Origin: Janthinobacterium rivuli
Lineage (GTDB): Bacteria > Pseudomonadota > Gammaproteobacteria > Burkholderiales > Burkholderiaceae_D
Assembly (NCBI RefSeq): GCF_009208735.1
Contig: NZ_WFLJ01000016.1
Coordinates: 115,919-179,918, forward strand
Direction: 5' to 3'
Length of the DNA: 64,000 nt
In this document: positions 9,279 to 21,153 of the stretch, in pieces
How positions within the stretch are numbered: the stretch's first letter is position 1
Layout: each line of letters begins with the position of its first letter
Notes under the pieces: generated by a model
The model's input: the letters and a program-made list of their open reading frames with translations, nothing else
The model's database searches: none
What the model was told of the DNA's origin: nothing
Position numbers and translations under genes: made by a program

Positions 9279-9677
9279 ATGCTATACTTTTGCGCGATGC
9301 TAAGACTCTTCAAAACATGGCTGATCCTGCTGCTGATCGTGGCGGTGCCGCTGCAAGCGGCGGCCGCGGGCGCCATGCGGACGTGCGCCGCGTCGCCTGC
9401 CGTCGCAGTGGCGGCGGCCTGCCAGCATCAGGCCGCGCAGTCCGCTGCCGTTCCGCACAACGCCGACACGCCAGAAGAAAACACGAAGCCTCCTGCCAAG
9501 CACGCCGCATGCGGCGCCTGTTCCAGCTGTTGCCTGGGCACGCTGATGGCGCCCTGCCCCGCCCTGCCTGCCGCCGCCTGCACCGGCGCGCAGCAAGTCG
9601 CCATCGCCACGGCCACCATGCTGACGGGCTTCATTCCCGACGGCCCGCGCCGGCCGCCGCGACCGCTTTCCGCATAA
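9279..9677 (+). CDS. Small exported cysteine- and histidine-containing protein
   Basis: Up to 132 residues; translation may start at the second ATG, 9297. A hydrophobic N-terminal segment ending in QAAAAG looks like a signal peptide. The mature part is Ala-rich and has cysteines in the cluster HAACGACSSCCLG and other scattered Cys and His. I do not recognise a named family. It lies 69 bases before the DUF411 gene in the same direction, so a periplasmic role in metal handling is a reasonable inference, not shown by a motif. Confidence 0.6.
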   Translation: MLYFCAMLRLFKTWLILLLIVAVPLQAAAAGAMRTCAASPAVAVAAACQHQAAQSAAVPHNADTPEENTKPPAKHAACGACSSCCLGTLMAPCPALPAAACTGAQQVAIATATMLTGFIPDGPRRPPRPLSA

Positions 9678-9746
9678 ATTCCAAGCTCGTCCCAAGCAAG
9701 CCACCAAGGTGGCCACCATAGCCCTATTCCGTCTGAAAGCAACACC

Positions 9747-10190
9747 ATGATCAAACACGTCTTACTGCGCGGCGCCTTCGCCGCCATGCTGGGCTTGCCC
9801 ACATTCGCCATGGCGGCCCTGCCCGTCATTGAAGTCTACAAGAGCGCCTCGTGCGGCTGCTGCTCCGACTGGATCAAGCACCTGGAAGCGAACGGCTTCA
9901 CGGTGCGCGCGAAAAACGTCGAGATGCCGGCGCAATACCGCAAGCTGGCCGGCATTCCCGACGCGCTCGGTTCCTGCCATACGGGCCTCGTCAACGGCTA
10001 CGCCATCGAAGGCCATGTACCGGCCAGCGAGATCAAGCAACTGCTGCGCGAGAAACCCAAGGCGAAAGGCCTGGCCGTGCCGGCAATGCCGATGGGCTCG
10101 CCAGGCATGGAAGGACCGCGCAAGGATGCGTATGACGTCTTGCTGGTCAAAAACAATGGCGGCACCGAGGTCTACAAGCACTACAAGTAA
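9747..10190 (+). CDS. DUF411 periplasmic metal-binding protein
   Basis: A 147-residue protein with a signal peptide ending near residue 23 (FAMA) and a DUF411 domain. The hallmark cysteines are C36, C38 and C39 in YKSASCGCCSDW, and the conserved segments SCHTGLVNGYAIEGHVPA and GLAVPAMPMGSPGMEG are present. Family members are found with copper-resistance genes and are thought to bind copper or a similar soft metal in the periplasm. It probably forms a two-gene unit with the cysteine-rich protein upstream, and an intrinsic terminator follows. Confidence 0.88.
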   Translation: MIKHVLLRGAFAAMLGLPTFAMAALPVIEVYKSASCGCCSDWIKHLEANGFTVRAKNVEMPAQYRKLAGIPDALGSCHTGLVNGYAIEGHVPASEIKQLLREKPKAKGLAVPAMPMGSPGMEGPRKDAYDVLLVKNNGGTEVYKHYK

Positions 10191-10205
10191 ACCTGAACGG
10201 AAATG

Positions 10206-10246
10206 AAAAACGCCGCCGGAATCGCTTCCGGCGGCGTTTTTTTTTA
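10206..10246 (+). terminator. Intrinsic terminator after the DUF411 gene
   Basis: Perfect stem CGCCGCCGGAA / TTCCGGCGGCG with a 4-base loop, A5 before it and a run of nine T after it. It lies between the DUF411 gene and the convergent isocitrate dehydrogenase gene. Confidence 0.93.
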
Positions 10247-10286
10247 ATCAGGCAGCGCTAAAAGCCCGCTGCCGATCAAGCTTACA

Positions 10287-12518
<2,232 letters not shown>

Positions 12519-12524
12519 GTTCAT

Positions 12525-12843
12525 TCCCTTGTATGCGGTGATGCCTGGTGGTTAACTTTCTTCATTCCAAACACAGGACGGTTAGCCTTGCTTTGGACGG
12601 CTAGTGTGCCGGCGGTGACGCCGTGCTTGCCCACCGCGTATTTTAGACTGTCCTGCCGCTGTTTGTGTATCCGATGGCGACGAATCTTATATAAGACAGC
12701 AAATATCCTGAGTTGAAGGCCCAGGATGGCCATTTTCCGTGCTGAAATGCCCTCCAGCCATGCGCGCGGCATGTACGCGACCGTGGCGGCAATGGATATT
12801 TAATCATTATAAATCGTAATGATTCTCATTTATAATATCCTGA
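12525..12843. promoter_or_regulatory. Divergent regulatory region, icd and TonB receptor
   Basis: No gene seen in these 319 bases. The left part must hold the icd promoter. The right end is AT-rich and holds the Fur-like site described separately. No terminator is needed because the genes diverge. Confidence 0.6.
12802..12830 (+). promoter_or_regulatory. Fur-like iron box before the TonB receptor
   Basis: The sequence AATCATTATAAATCGTAATG continuing into ATTCTCATT resembles overlapping Fur hexamers (compare GATAATGATAATCATTATC). It ends next to a TATAAT at 12831-12836, which would be the -10 element. The position is what is expected for iron repression of the receptor gene; binding is inferred. 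Confidence 0.7.
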
Positions 12844-12882
12844 GTGCAATTCCTCCCTATCAACTTCATACGCTTGCCCCTG

Positions 12883-15036
12883 ATGCCCATTCCACATTCC
12901 CGACTCGCCCACCCCCACCTCACCACCCGGCTGATCCTCGCCGGCCTGCTCGTCGCCAGCGTGACGCCGCAGGCGATCGCCCAGGCGACAACCGAAGCGT
13001 CCGCCCCGCTCGCCACCGTGCTGGTCAACGGACAAGCCGAAGCGGACGCCGGCGGACAAATCGCCAAGAGCGCGCGCGCCGGCATGCTGGGCGAAAAGGA
13101 CTTGCTCGACACGCCGTTCAGCGTCAACAGCTACACCAGCCAGCGGATGCTGGACCAGCAGGCGCTGACCCTGGCCGAGGTGCTGGGCGGCGATCCGTCC
13201 ACGCGCTTCACGGGCCAGATCGGCGGCGTCACGGATTCCTTCTTCATCCGCGGCTTTCCCCTCAACGAGGGCAATCTGAGCGAAGTGGCGTTTGACGGCG
13301 TGTATGGCGTCTCGCCCAACTACCATTTATTTACGGAGTATCTGCAGAGCGTGGAAGTGCTCAAAGGGCCGGCCGCTCTGCTGTACGGCATGTCGCCGAA
13401 CGGCGGCGTGGGCGGCGTCGTCAACGCCGTGCCAAAACGCTCCTTGCCGCGCGACCTGACGCGCTTGAGCGTCGATTACGGCGCGGGCTCGCAAGCTGGC
13501 GCGGCCATCGACGTCAGCCGCCGCTTCGGCGAGGACCGGCGTTTCGGCGTGCGCTTCAACGGCTTGCACCGCCAGGGCAACACGCCGCTCGACCACCAGA
13601 CGTCGCGCGCGGAAGTGGCGGCCATCGCCCTCGATTACCAGGGACAGCGGCTGCGCGCTTCGCTCGACCTGATCGAGCAATACCAGTGGATCGACGCGCC
13701 CACGCGCCCCTTCCTCGTGGCCGCGCGCCTGCCCGTGCCGGCAGCGCCCGACGGCCGCCGCAACATCGCCCAATCCTGGGGCTGGTGGAAATCGAACGAC
13801 CTGGCCACCCTGGGCAAGATTGAGTACGACCTGAACGATAACGTCACCGTCTTTGCCGACGCGGGCGGCACGCGCTCCGACGTGTCGCGCTATTCGGACC
13901 AGACGCCGACCATCACCAGCGCGGCCGGCGACATGACGGTCACGCCCATGCACTGGAAATTCCGCGTGCGCCGCGCCAGCGCGGACACGGGCGTGCGCCC
14001 GCGCTTTCGCACGGGCGGCGTCGAGCATGCGCTGGTCGTGATGGGCAATGTCTACCGGGACGAATTTGGCAGCGTCAGCAATTCCGGCAAGCTGATCGCC
14101 TCGAATATCTACCACCCTGTCGCCGTGGCCGACCCCGGCATTGCCGCGCCGGCCCGCGCGCCGAAGCTGTCCGCCTCCACGCTGTCCAGCCTGGCCGTGG
14201 CCGACACGCTGGACATGCTGGACCAGCGCGTGCAGCTGACTCTGGGCGTGCGCCGCCAGCTGGTCGAAGCGAAAAACTACCATGCGACGACGGGCGCGCT
14301 GACCACGCACTACAAGCAGCGCGCCCTGACGCCGCTGGCCGGCATCGTCGTCAAGCCATTGCGCCACGTGTCGCTGTACGCGAACTATATCGAGGGCCTG
14401 AGCAAGGGCGATATCGCGCCGAACATCGCCGACAACGCGGGCCAGGTGTTCGCGCCCTACAAGAGCAAGCAGTATGAAGTGGGCACGAAGGCCGATTTCG
14501 GCGTGGTGCTGGCAACCGCGGCCGTGTTCCAGGTGAGCAAACCGAGCGGCCAGCTGTACGGCAAGGTCTACAGCATGGACAGCGAGCAGCGCAACCGCGG
14601 CCTGGAGCTGAACCTGTCAGGCGCCGCCAGCAAGGCCGTGCGCCTGCTGGCCGGCATCACCTTGCTCGACGGCCGCCTGGTGAAGACCAACAACGCCGCC
14701 ACCATGGGCAAGCGCCCCGTGGGCGTGCCCACGGCCATGGCCAACCTGGGGGGCGAATGGGATGTGCCGTTCTGGCCCGGCCTGACGGCCACGGGCGCCG
14801 TCAGCTACACCGGCAAGCAGTATGTCGACCAGGCGAATCTGCAGTCGGTGCCGTCATGGACCAAGGTGGACCTGGGCTTGCGCTACCGCACTGCCATCGC
14901 CGGCAAGGCGACGACCTTGCGCGCCGGCCTGATGAACGCGTTCGACCGCCATTACTGGGCCGGCGTGGCTTCGTATGGCACGGTCTCGCAATCGGCGCCC
15001 CGCAGCGTGCAACTGTCGGCCGCCGTGGATTTCTGA
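12883..15036 (+). CDS. TonB-dependent siderophore receptor
   Basis: Outer membrane ferric-siderophore receptor of about 717 residues. A signal peptide ends near QAIAQA. The plug domain follows (TPFSVNSYTSQRMLDQQALT, then the typical VEVLKGPAALLYGMSPNGGV), and then a long beta barrel ending in aromatic F (SAAVDF). The frame is open from 12844 but the ATG at 12883 starts the signal peptide cleanly. It brings in a ferric siderophore using TonB energy; which siderophore is unknown. The Fur-like box upstream supports control by iron. No FecIR-type signalling extension is seen. Confidence 0.9.
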   Translation: MPIPHSRLAHPHLTTRLILAGLLVASVTPQAIAQATTEASAPLATVLVNGQAEADAGGQIAKSARAGMLGEKDLLDTPFSVNSYTSQRMLDQQALTLAEVLGGDPSTRFTGQIGGVTDSFFIRGFPLNEGNLSEVAFDGVYGVSPNYHLFTEYLQSVEVLKGPAALLYGMSPNGGVGGVVNAVPKRSLPRDLTRLSVDYGAGSQAGAAIDVSRRFGEDRRFGVRFNGLHRQGNTPLDHQTSRAEVAAIALDYQGQRLRASLDLIEQYQWIDAPTRPFLVAARLPVPAAPDGRRNIAQSWGWWKSNDLATLGKIEYDLNDNVTVFADAGGTRSDVSRYSDQTPTITSAAGDMTVTPMHWKFRVRRASADTGVRPRFRTGGVEHALVVMGNVYRDEFGSVSNSGKLIASNIYHPVAVADPGIAAPARAPKLSASTLSSLAVADTLDMLDQRVQLTLGVRRQLVEAKNYHATTGALTTHYKQRALTPLAGIVVKPLRHVSLYANYIEGLSKGDIAPNIADNAGQVFAPYKSKQYEVGTKADFGVVLATAAVFQVSKPSGQLYGKVYSMDSEQRNRGLELNLSGAASKAVRLLAGITLLDGRLVKTNNAATMGKRPVGVPTAMANLGGEWDVPFWPGLTATGAVSYTGKQYVDQANLQSVPSWTKVDLGLRYRTAIAGKATTLRAGLMNAFDRHYWAGVASYGTVSQSAPRSVQLSAAVDF

Positions 15037-15543
15037 CGGGCACAGTCGGAAACAGTAAAAATAGCAAGAAGCAATAGCAACAAGCAGACCAAGCCACCGT
15101 CAATGGCGCCAGGACCCACCGCCGGTCCTGGCGCCATCGGCAAACGGCGACACTCGCCCAGCGGCGCGATAAGCCGCACCGCAGCGCATTTCCTACCTCC
15201 CCGCCACTGCCAGGCACACTGCCACCGCCATCGCGCCTGCCTCGCCGCGTCGACAAGGACGCAACGCCGAACGACAACTACATTGATATTTGTCAAATTG
15301 ACCGCCCGAGGCCTGGGCTACTGTCGGTGCCATCTTTGATTTGAAACAGAAACTCTGCAGCCAAGAATCGACCATTCCAGAAACAACGCCAGTTCTCGCC
15401 AGGCTCTTCATTCCCCAGCCGATAGCGCTCGCCAAGTGCGGTAACACCCAGCGTCCCCACCTCCCTTGCCTACACGTGCAGGGGAAACTTTTGCTAGCGA
15501 TTTTGCAACTTTTTGATTAATGAACGTTAAAAAGGAATTTCGT
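15037..15543. promoter_or_regulatory. Intergenic region upstream of the violacein operon
   Basis: 507 bases without a convincing gene. It holds a 14-bp perfect inverted repeat near its left end (listed separately) and must contain the vio promoter. The last 60 bases are AT-rich. I looked for a LuxR-type palindrome (CTGNCC-type) as in Chromobacterium and saw none, which fits reports that Janthinobacterium uses a different quorum system. Confidence 0.5.
15103..15137 (+). terminator. Perfect 14-bp hairpin after the TonB receptor
   Basis: ATGGCGCCAGGACC and its exact complement GGTCCTGGCGCCAT flank a 7-base loop. There is no T run after it, so it may be a transcript-end stabiliser or a weak terminator separating the receptor gene from the vio operon. 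Confidence 0.5.
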
Positions 15544-16851
15544 ATGAGCACGTATTCTGACATTTGCATCGTAGGCGCCGGCATAGGCGGCCTGACTTGC
15601 GCCACCCGCCTGATCGATGCCGCCGCCAGCAGGCAGCTGCGCATCCGGGTCTTCGACCTGAATCCCACCGTCGGCGGCCGCATCCAGTCGCGAAGGATAG
15701 ACGGCGAGGAAATCGCCGAACTCGGCGCCGCCCGCTACTCGCCGCAGCTGCATCCGCATTTCCAGCAGTTGATGCAGGGCAGCGGACTGCCGCATGCCGT
15801 CTACCCGTTCACCGAGGTCATTTCCCACGACAGCGTGCTGGAAGAGCTGAAGGCAACGCTGCATGGCCTGAGCCCGATGCTCAAGGAGCATCCGAACGAC
15901 TCCTTCCTCGAGTTCGTCAGCCATTACCTGGGCGCCGCCAAGGCCACCCACATCATCAAGGCGACCGGCTATGACGCCCTGCTGCTGCCGATGGTGTCGG
16001 CGGCCATGGCCTACGACATCATCAAGAAACACCCGGAAACGCAGCACTTTACGGAAAACGCCGCCAACCAGTGGCGCTATGCCACCGACGGCTACCACGC
16101 GTTGCTGTGCCAGTTGCAGTACCAGGCCCAGGCCGCCGGGGTGGAATTCCGCCTCGAACACCGCTTGCTGTCCGTTGAAAAATCCGGCGCCGACCATGTG
16201 CTCGCCTTCAGCCACCTGGGCGACACGCAGATGCACCGCACGCGCCACCTGGTGATGGCCATCCCGCCGTCCGCCATGCCGCGCCTGAACCTGGATTTCC
16301 CGAACGCCTGGAGTCCGTTCCAGTACGACTCGCTGCCCCTGTTCAAGGGATTCCTCACGTTCGACACGGCCTGGTGGGAGGCGCTGGGGCTGACCGACAA
16401 GGTGCTGATGGCGGCCAATCCCCTGCGCAAGATCTACTTCAAGAGCGACAAGTATGTGCTGTTCTACACCGACAGCAAAAGCGCCACCTACTGGCGCGAC
16501 AGCCTGGAACTCGGTGAAGGCGTGTATCTGCAACGCGTCCGCCGCCACCTGGAAGACGTCCTGCCGCTCGATGGCCAGCCGCTGCCGCCGATCAAGGCGC
16601 ACTTCCACAAATTCTGGCCGCATGGCGTCGAGTTTTGCGTGGAGCCGGAAGCCGAGCACCCGGCCGTCCTGCTGCACCGGGACGGCATCATCTCCTGCTC
16701 GGATGCCTATACCGCGCATTGCGGCTGGATGGAAGGCAGCCTGATCAGTGCCCAGCACGCCAGCGGCCTGTTGCTGCAGCGGCTAGATCAACGGGACGAC
16801 GTCGTCGCCGCCAACGATACCTTCATCACTTCCTCGACCGAGCGCGCATGA
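15544..16851 (+). CDS. vioA: VioA, FAD-dependent L-tryptophan oxidase
   Basis: First violacein enzyme, 435 residues: oxidises L-tryptophan to indole-3-pyruvate imine, reducing O2 to H2O2. The N-terminal FAD site is seen in DICIVGAGIGGLTCATRL, and family stretches match Chromobacterium VioA closely (ELGAARYSPQLHPHFQ, SLPLFKGFLTF, SDAYTAHCGWMEG). The frame opens at 15520, but the ATG at 15544 has AAAAAGG upstream and the normal N-terminus. The stop overlaps the vioB start as ATGA, implying coupled translation. It is slightly longer than the 418-residue Chromobacterium enzyme because of the C-terminal tail. Confidence 0.97.
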   Translation: MSTYSDICIVGAGIGGLTCATRLIDAAASRQLRIRVFDLNPTVGGRIQSRRIDGEEIAELGAARYSPQLHPHFQQLMQGSGLPHAVYPFTEVISHDSVLEELKATLHGLSPMLKEHPNDSFLEFVSHYLGAAKATHIIKATGYDALLLPMVSAAMAYDIIKKHPETQHFTENAANQWRYATDGYHALLCQLQYQAQAAGVEFRLEHRLLSVEKSGADHVLAFSHLGDTQMHRTRHLVMAIPPSAMPRLNLDFPNAWSPFQYDSLPLFKGFLTFDTAWWEALGLTDKVLMAANPLRKIYFKSDKYVLFYTDSKSATYWRDSLELGEGVYLQRVRRHLEDVLPLDGQPLPPIKAHFHKFWPHGVEFCVEPEAEHPAVLLHRDGIISCSDAYTAHCGWMEGSLISAQHASGLLLQRLDQRDDVVAANDTFITSSTERA

Positions 16852-19800
16852 GCCTACTTGACTTCCCCCGCCTGCATTTTCGGGGTTTTGCCCGCGCCAA
16901 TGTGCCGACGGGGAATCGCAATACGCACGGCAACATCGATATCGCCACGAATACGGTATCGATGGCGGGCGAGCCTGTCGACCTGAGCAGGCCGCCGGCT
17001 GAGTTCCATGCATACCTGAAACAGCTTGCTCCCCGCTTCAATGCAGCGGGCAAACCCGATCCGGACGGCATCTTCAGCCTGGCGGCAGGCCACAATTTTT
17101 GCGGCAATAATCATTTTTCGTGGGAAAACGCGAGGATCACGGGCGTCCAGCTGCGCCATGGCGAGGTCGATACGCAAGACCCGCTGGTGGGCGCCAAGCT
17201 GGGCCTGTGGGGCCACTACAACGAGTACCTGCGCACGACCTTCAACCGCGCCAGGTGGATCGACAACAACCCGGCCCAGCCGGACACCACGCTGATCTAC
17301 GCCGGCCAGTTCACCTTGAGCGACAAGCTGGCCACGCCCAACACGCCCACGCTGTTTACCGCCGACATCGCGCAGGCGCACTCGGTGCGCTGGCTCGGTA
17401 GCGGCCACATCAAGGAACGCGACGGGCATTTCCTCGATGAGGAAATCGGCCGCTCCAGGCTGTTCCAGTTCTCCGTGTCCAAGCAAGACCCGCATTTCCT
17501 GTTCAATCCAGACCTGCCGCTGCCGGCCAGCATGCATGCCTTGCAGCAAGCCCTGGACGACGACGAGGTGCTGGGCCTGACGGTGCAGTATGCCCTGTTC
17601 AATATGTCGACGCCGCCAAAACCCGATTCCCCCGTGTTCTACGACCTGGCCGGCAGCATCGGCCTGTGGCGGCGCGACGAGCTGGCCACCTATCCGGCCG
17701 GCCGCCTGCTGCAGCCGCGCCAGGGCGGCCTGGGACCGGTGCTGGTGCAACTGCATGCGGACCGCGTTGCGTTCAACATGCCGACCGCCATCCCCTTCAC
17801 CACGCGCGACGCGGGCGCCGTGTCGGAACAGCATCCCACGCATGCCCTGGGCGGCAAGCAGGCGCTCGGCGACCTGCTGCTGCATGACGGCGCCGGCACC
17901 GTGCTGGCCCGCATTCCGGAACCGCTATACCGCGATTACTGGCGCCATCACGGCGTCTTCGACGTGCCGCTGCAACATGCCCCCACCGCAGGTTCGCTCA
18001 GCCTGGGCAGCGCGCAGGCGCAGTGGGACGAGGCCGACTGGGTACTGCAATCGGACAGCAACCATCTGTACCTGGAAGCGCCGAACGCGAGCAAGCACGC
18101 GGCATTCCCGCAGACGATCACCGTGCAAAGCCGCTTTCGCGGCGCGCTGGCGGCGCCGGAGGCCCTGCAAGCACAGGCCGAGGACGGCGCCCTGCTGACC
18201 GTGGAGCGGCAGCCGTCGCCGCTCGGGCACGGCTACACGGCACTGACCCTGACGGGACGCCGGCCGGGCGCGACCCGCATCGTGCTGGGGGCTGGCAAGG
18301 ACAAACAATACCTCGGCGTGCGCGTGCTGCCCGACGACTGGGACCTCGACGACGTGCCGGCGGAACGGGTCGACTACGCCTTCCTCTACCGGCATGTGAT
18401 GAGTTACTACGAGCTCGTGTATCCCTTCATGTCGGACAAGGTCTTCAGCCTGGCGGACCAGTGCAAATGCGAAACGTATGCGCGCCTGATGTGGCAGATG
18501 TGCGATCCGCAAAACCGCGACAAGAGCTACTACATGCCCAGCACGCGCGAACTGTCGCTGCCGAAATCGCGCCTGTTCCTGAAATACCTGACGCAGATCG
18601 AGGCAAAGGCCAGGGCGGCGGTGCCGGCACCGGCCACGCCGCACGCCATCGGCAGCAAGGCGGAACTGATCGGCGAGCTGAAAAAGGTCATCGACCTGGA
18701 GCTGTCGCTCATGCTGCAATACCTGTATGCCGCGTATTCCATTCCCAATTATGCGCAAGGGGCGGCGCTGGTGCAGGCGGGCCGCTGGCTGCCGGCCGAG
18801 CTGGAGCTGGCCTGCGGCGCCGAAGACCGGCGCCGCAACAGCGGCACGCGCGGCATGTTGCTGGAAATCGCCCACGAAGAAATGATTCACTATTTATTAG
18901 TCAACAATGTGCTGATGGCGCTCGGCGAACCGTTCCATAGAGGCGCCCCGGTGCTGGGCCAGCAAGCGCGCCAGCGTTTCGGCCTGGACACGGAATTTGC
19001 ATTCGAGCCATTTTCCGAGCACGTGCTGGCCCGTTTCGTGCGTTTCGAATGGCCCGACTACCTTCCCACGCCAGGCAAGTCCATCGCCACCTTCTATATC
19101 GCGATCCGCCAGGCCGTAGCCGAGCTGCCCGGCCTGTTCGAGAGCGGCGGCGGCAAGCGCGGCGGCGAACATCATTTGTTCCTGAAAGAACTGACCAACC
19201 GCGCCTATCCCGGCTACCAGCTGGAAGTGTCCGACCGCGACAGCGCGCTGTTCGCCATCGACTTCGTCACCGAGCAGGGCGAAGGCGTGGCCGTCGATTC
19301 GCCGCATTTCGCCTCTTCGCACTTCCAGCGGCTGCGCACCGTCGCCGGCAAGTTTTCGGCCTGCGGCAAGCCTTTCGAGCCGGCGCTGCCAGCGCTGAAG
19401 AATCCGGTGCTGACAGCGCGGGCGGACTGCAGCCTGGTGACGGATCAAACGGCGCGCGCGCTGATGCAGCTGTATCAAGGCTGCTACGAGCTGACCTTCC
19501 TGCTGATGGCGCACCATTTCGCGCAGCGGCCGCTGGGCAGCCTGCGCCGCTCGCGCCTGATGAACGCCTCCATCGATATCATGACCGGCCTGTTGCGTCC
19601 CCTGTCGGCGGCCCTGATGAACATGCCATCGGGCGTGCCCGGCCGCCACGCGGGACCGCCCGTGCCCGAACCGGTCGACAGCCAGGTCAGCGGCGACTAC
19701 AGCCTGGGCTGCGACATGCTGGCGCAGAAATGCCAGGCGCTGGCGCAGTACGCGCGCGGCCTGGAGAGCGATGTCATCGGCATGGCGCCGATAGAAATGT

Positions 19801-19862
19801 TGGAGTTTTTTAATCAGCAACTTACCGATTTATCTCGGGGAAAGATGTCAAGAGAGGCCTGA
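16848..19862 (+). CDS. vioB: VioB, iminophenyl-pyruvate-type dimer synthase
   Basis: A 1004-residue heme enzyme that couples two indole-3-pyruvate imine molecules into the dimer used by VioE. The start MSLLDFPRLHFRGFARANVP is the hallmark of VioB and RebD relatives. A ferritin-like dimer-synthase domain is visible around residues 610-860 (LELSLMLQYLYAAYSIPNYA, EIAHEEMIHYLLVNNVLMAL). Length agrees with the 998 residues in Chromobacterium. The frame is open 213 bases further upstream inside vioA, but the ATG at 16848 overlaps the vioA stop. The vioC ATG comes one base after its stop. Confidence 0.97.
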   Translation: MSLLDFPRLHFRGFARANVPTGNRNTHGNIDIATNTVSMAGEPVDLSRPPAEFHAYLKQLAPRFNAAGKPDPDGIFSLAAGHNFCGNNHFSWENARITGVQLRHGEVDTQDPLVGAKLGLWGHYNEYLRTTFNRARWIDNNPAQPDTTLIYAGQFTLSDKLATPNTPTLFTADIAQAHSVRWLGSGHIKERDGHFLDEEIGRSRLFQFSVSKQDPHFLFNPDLPLPASMHALQQALDDDEVLGLTVQYALFNMSTPPKPDSPVFYDLAGSIGLWRRDELATYPAGRLLQPRQGGLGPVLVQLHADRVAFNMPTAIPFTTRDAGAVSEQHPTHALGGKQALGDLLLHDGAGTVLARIPEPLYRDYWRHHGVFDVPLQHAPTAGSLSLGSAQAQWDEADWVLQSDSNHLYLEAPNASKHAAFPQTITVQSRFRGALAAPEALQAQAEDGALLTVERQPSPLGHGYTALTLTGRRPGATRIVLGAGKDKQYLGVRVLPDDWDLDDVPAERVDYAFLYRHVMSYYELVYPFMSDKVFSLADQCKCETYARLMWQMCDPQNRDKSYYMPSTRELSLPKSRLFLKYLTQIEAKARAAVPAPATPHAIGSKAELIGELKKVIDLELSLMLQYLYAAYSIPNYAQGAALVQAGRWLPAELELACGAEDRRRNSGTRGMLLEIAHEEMIHYLLVNNVLMALGEPFHRGAPVLGQQARQRFGLDTEFAFEPFSEHVLARFVRFEWPDYLPTPGKSIATFYIAIRQAVAELPGLFESGGGKRGGEHHLFLKELTNRAYPGYQLEVSDRDSALFAIDFVTEQGEGVAVDSPHFASSHFQRLRTVAGKFSACGKPFEPALPALKNPVLTARADCSLVTDQTARALMQLYQGCYELTFLLMAHHFAQRPLGSLRRSRLMNASIDIMTGLLRPLSAALMNMPSGVPGRHAGPPVPEPVDSQVSGDYSLGCDMLAQKCQALAQYARGLESDVIGMAPIEMLEFFNQQLTDLSRGKMSREA

Positions 19863-19863
19863 A

Positions 19864-21153
19864 ATGCATAAAATCATTATCGTCGGCGGCGGCCTGGCAG
19901 GTAGCCTCAGCGCCATTTATCTGGCGCAACGGGGGCACGATGTCCACGTGATCGAAAAACGCGGCGATCCGCTGCTGGAGCATGCCGCCAACGCCGACCC
20001 GGTCAATTCGCGCGCCATCGGCGTGAGCATGACGGTGCGCGGCATCAAGGCCGTCCTGGGCGCTGGCATCAGCAAACAGGAGCTCGACCAGTGCGGCGAA
20101 CCCATCGTCGGCATGGCCTTCAGCGTGGGCGGGCGGCACCGGATACGCGAGCTGACCTCGCTCGAAGGCCTGTTTCCCCTGTCGCTGGACCGCACGGCCT
20201 TCCAGCGCCTGCTGAACCGGCATGCCGCCCTGCACGAGGTGAAGTATTACTTTGAGCACAAATGCCTGGATGTCGACCTGGAAAGAAAGATCGTGCTGGT
20301 CCAGGGTTCGGACGGCGCCGTGCAGCAACTATATGGCGACCTGGTGATTGGCGCCGACGGCGCCCACTCGGCCGTGCGGCGCGCCATGCAAAGCGGCATG
20401 CGCCGTTTCGAGTTCAAGCAGAGCTACTTCCGCCACGGCTACAAGACGCTGGTGTTGCCGGACGCGGCAGATCTCGGTTTCCGCAAGGATTTGCTGTATT
20501 TTTTCGGCATGGATTCCAAGGGCCTGTTTGCCGGCCGCGCCGCCACCATCCCGGACGGCAGCATCAGCTTTGCCCTGTGCCTGCCCTACACCGGCACGCC
20601 CAGCCTGGGCACGCTCAACCGCGAAGCCATGGCCGACTTCTTCAGCCGCTACTTCGGCAGCCTGCCGCCGGAGCGCCGCAAGGAGATGCTGGACCAGTTC
20701 ATGGTACTGCCCAGCAACGACCTCATCAATGTCCGCTCCAGCACCTTCCACTACAAGGCCAATATCCTGCTGATCGGCGATGCGGCGCATGCCACCGCCC
20801 CGTTCCTCGGACAAGGCATGAACATGGCGCTGGAAGACGTCCACGTCTTCGTTTCCCTGCTGGAAAAGCACGGCAATGCCCTGGGCCCTGCCCTGTCCGA
20901 GTTCACGCAGCAGCGCAAGGTGCAGGCGGACGCCATGCAGGACATGGCGATCGCCAACTATGAAGCGCTGAGCAATCCGAATCTGATTTTCTTCCTGCAG
21001 ACGCGCTACACGCGCTACATGCACAAGAAATTCCCCCGTGTTTATCCGCCGGACATGGCGGAGAAACTGTACTTCACATCGGTTCCCTACGATGAGTTGC
21101 AGCAAATCCAGAAGAAACAAAACGTTTGGTACAAACTTGGAAGGGTAAATTAA
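19864..21153 (+). CDS. vioC: VioC, FAD monooxygenase (violacein synthase)
   Basis: A 429-residue flavoprotein monooxygenase that hydroxylates the second indole ring to give violacein (or deoxyviolacein if VioD has not acted), using NADPH and O2. The FAD motif is IIVGGGLAGSLSAIYLAQRG at the N-terminus, with GADGAHSAVRRA in the middle and LLIGDAAHATAPFLGQGMNM for the flavin ribityl contact. It has exactly the family length. The C-terminal hydrophobic helix (SNPNLIFFLQTRY) is like that of kynurenine 3-monooxygenase relatives. Its stop overlaps the vioD start as TAATG. Confidence 0.97.
   Translation: MHKIIIVGGGLAGSLSAIYLAQRGHDVHVIEKRGDPLLEHAANADPVNSRAIGVSMTVRGIKAVLGAGISKQELDQCGEPIVGMAFSVGGRHRIRELTSLEGLFPLSLDRTAFQRLLNRHAALHEVKYYFEHKCLDVDLERKIVLVQGSDGAVQQLYGDLVIGADGAHSAVRRAMQSGMRRFEFKQSYFRHGYKTLVLPDAADLGFRKDLLYFFGMDSKGLFAGRAATIPDGSISFALCLPYTGTPSLGTLNREAMADFFSRYFGSLPPERRKEMLDQFMVLPSNDLINVRSSTFHYKANILLIGDAAHATAPFLGQGMNMALEDVHVFVSLLEKHGNALGPALSEFTQQRKVQADAMQDMAIANYEALSNPNLIFFLQTRYTRYMHKKFPRVYPPDMAEKLYFTSVPYDELQQIQKKQNVWYKLGRVN

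Noticed and set aside
15298..15324. Possible vio promoter TTGACC ... TACTGT
   Set aside because: The spacer is only 15 bases and the -10 is poor; not strong enough to list.
15300..15543. Search for a LuxR-type palindrome before vioA
   Set aside because: No convincing dyad of the CviR kind is visible; I do not claim quorum control from this sequence.
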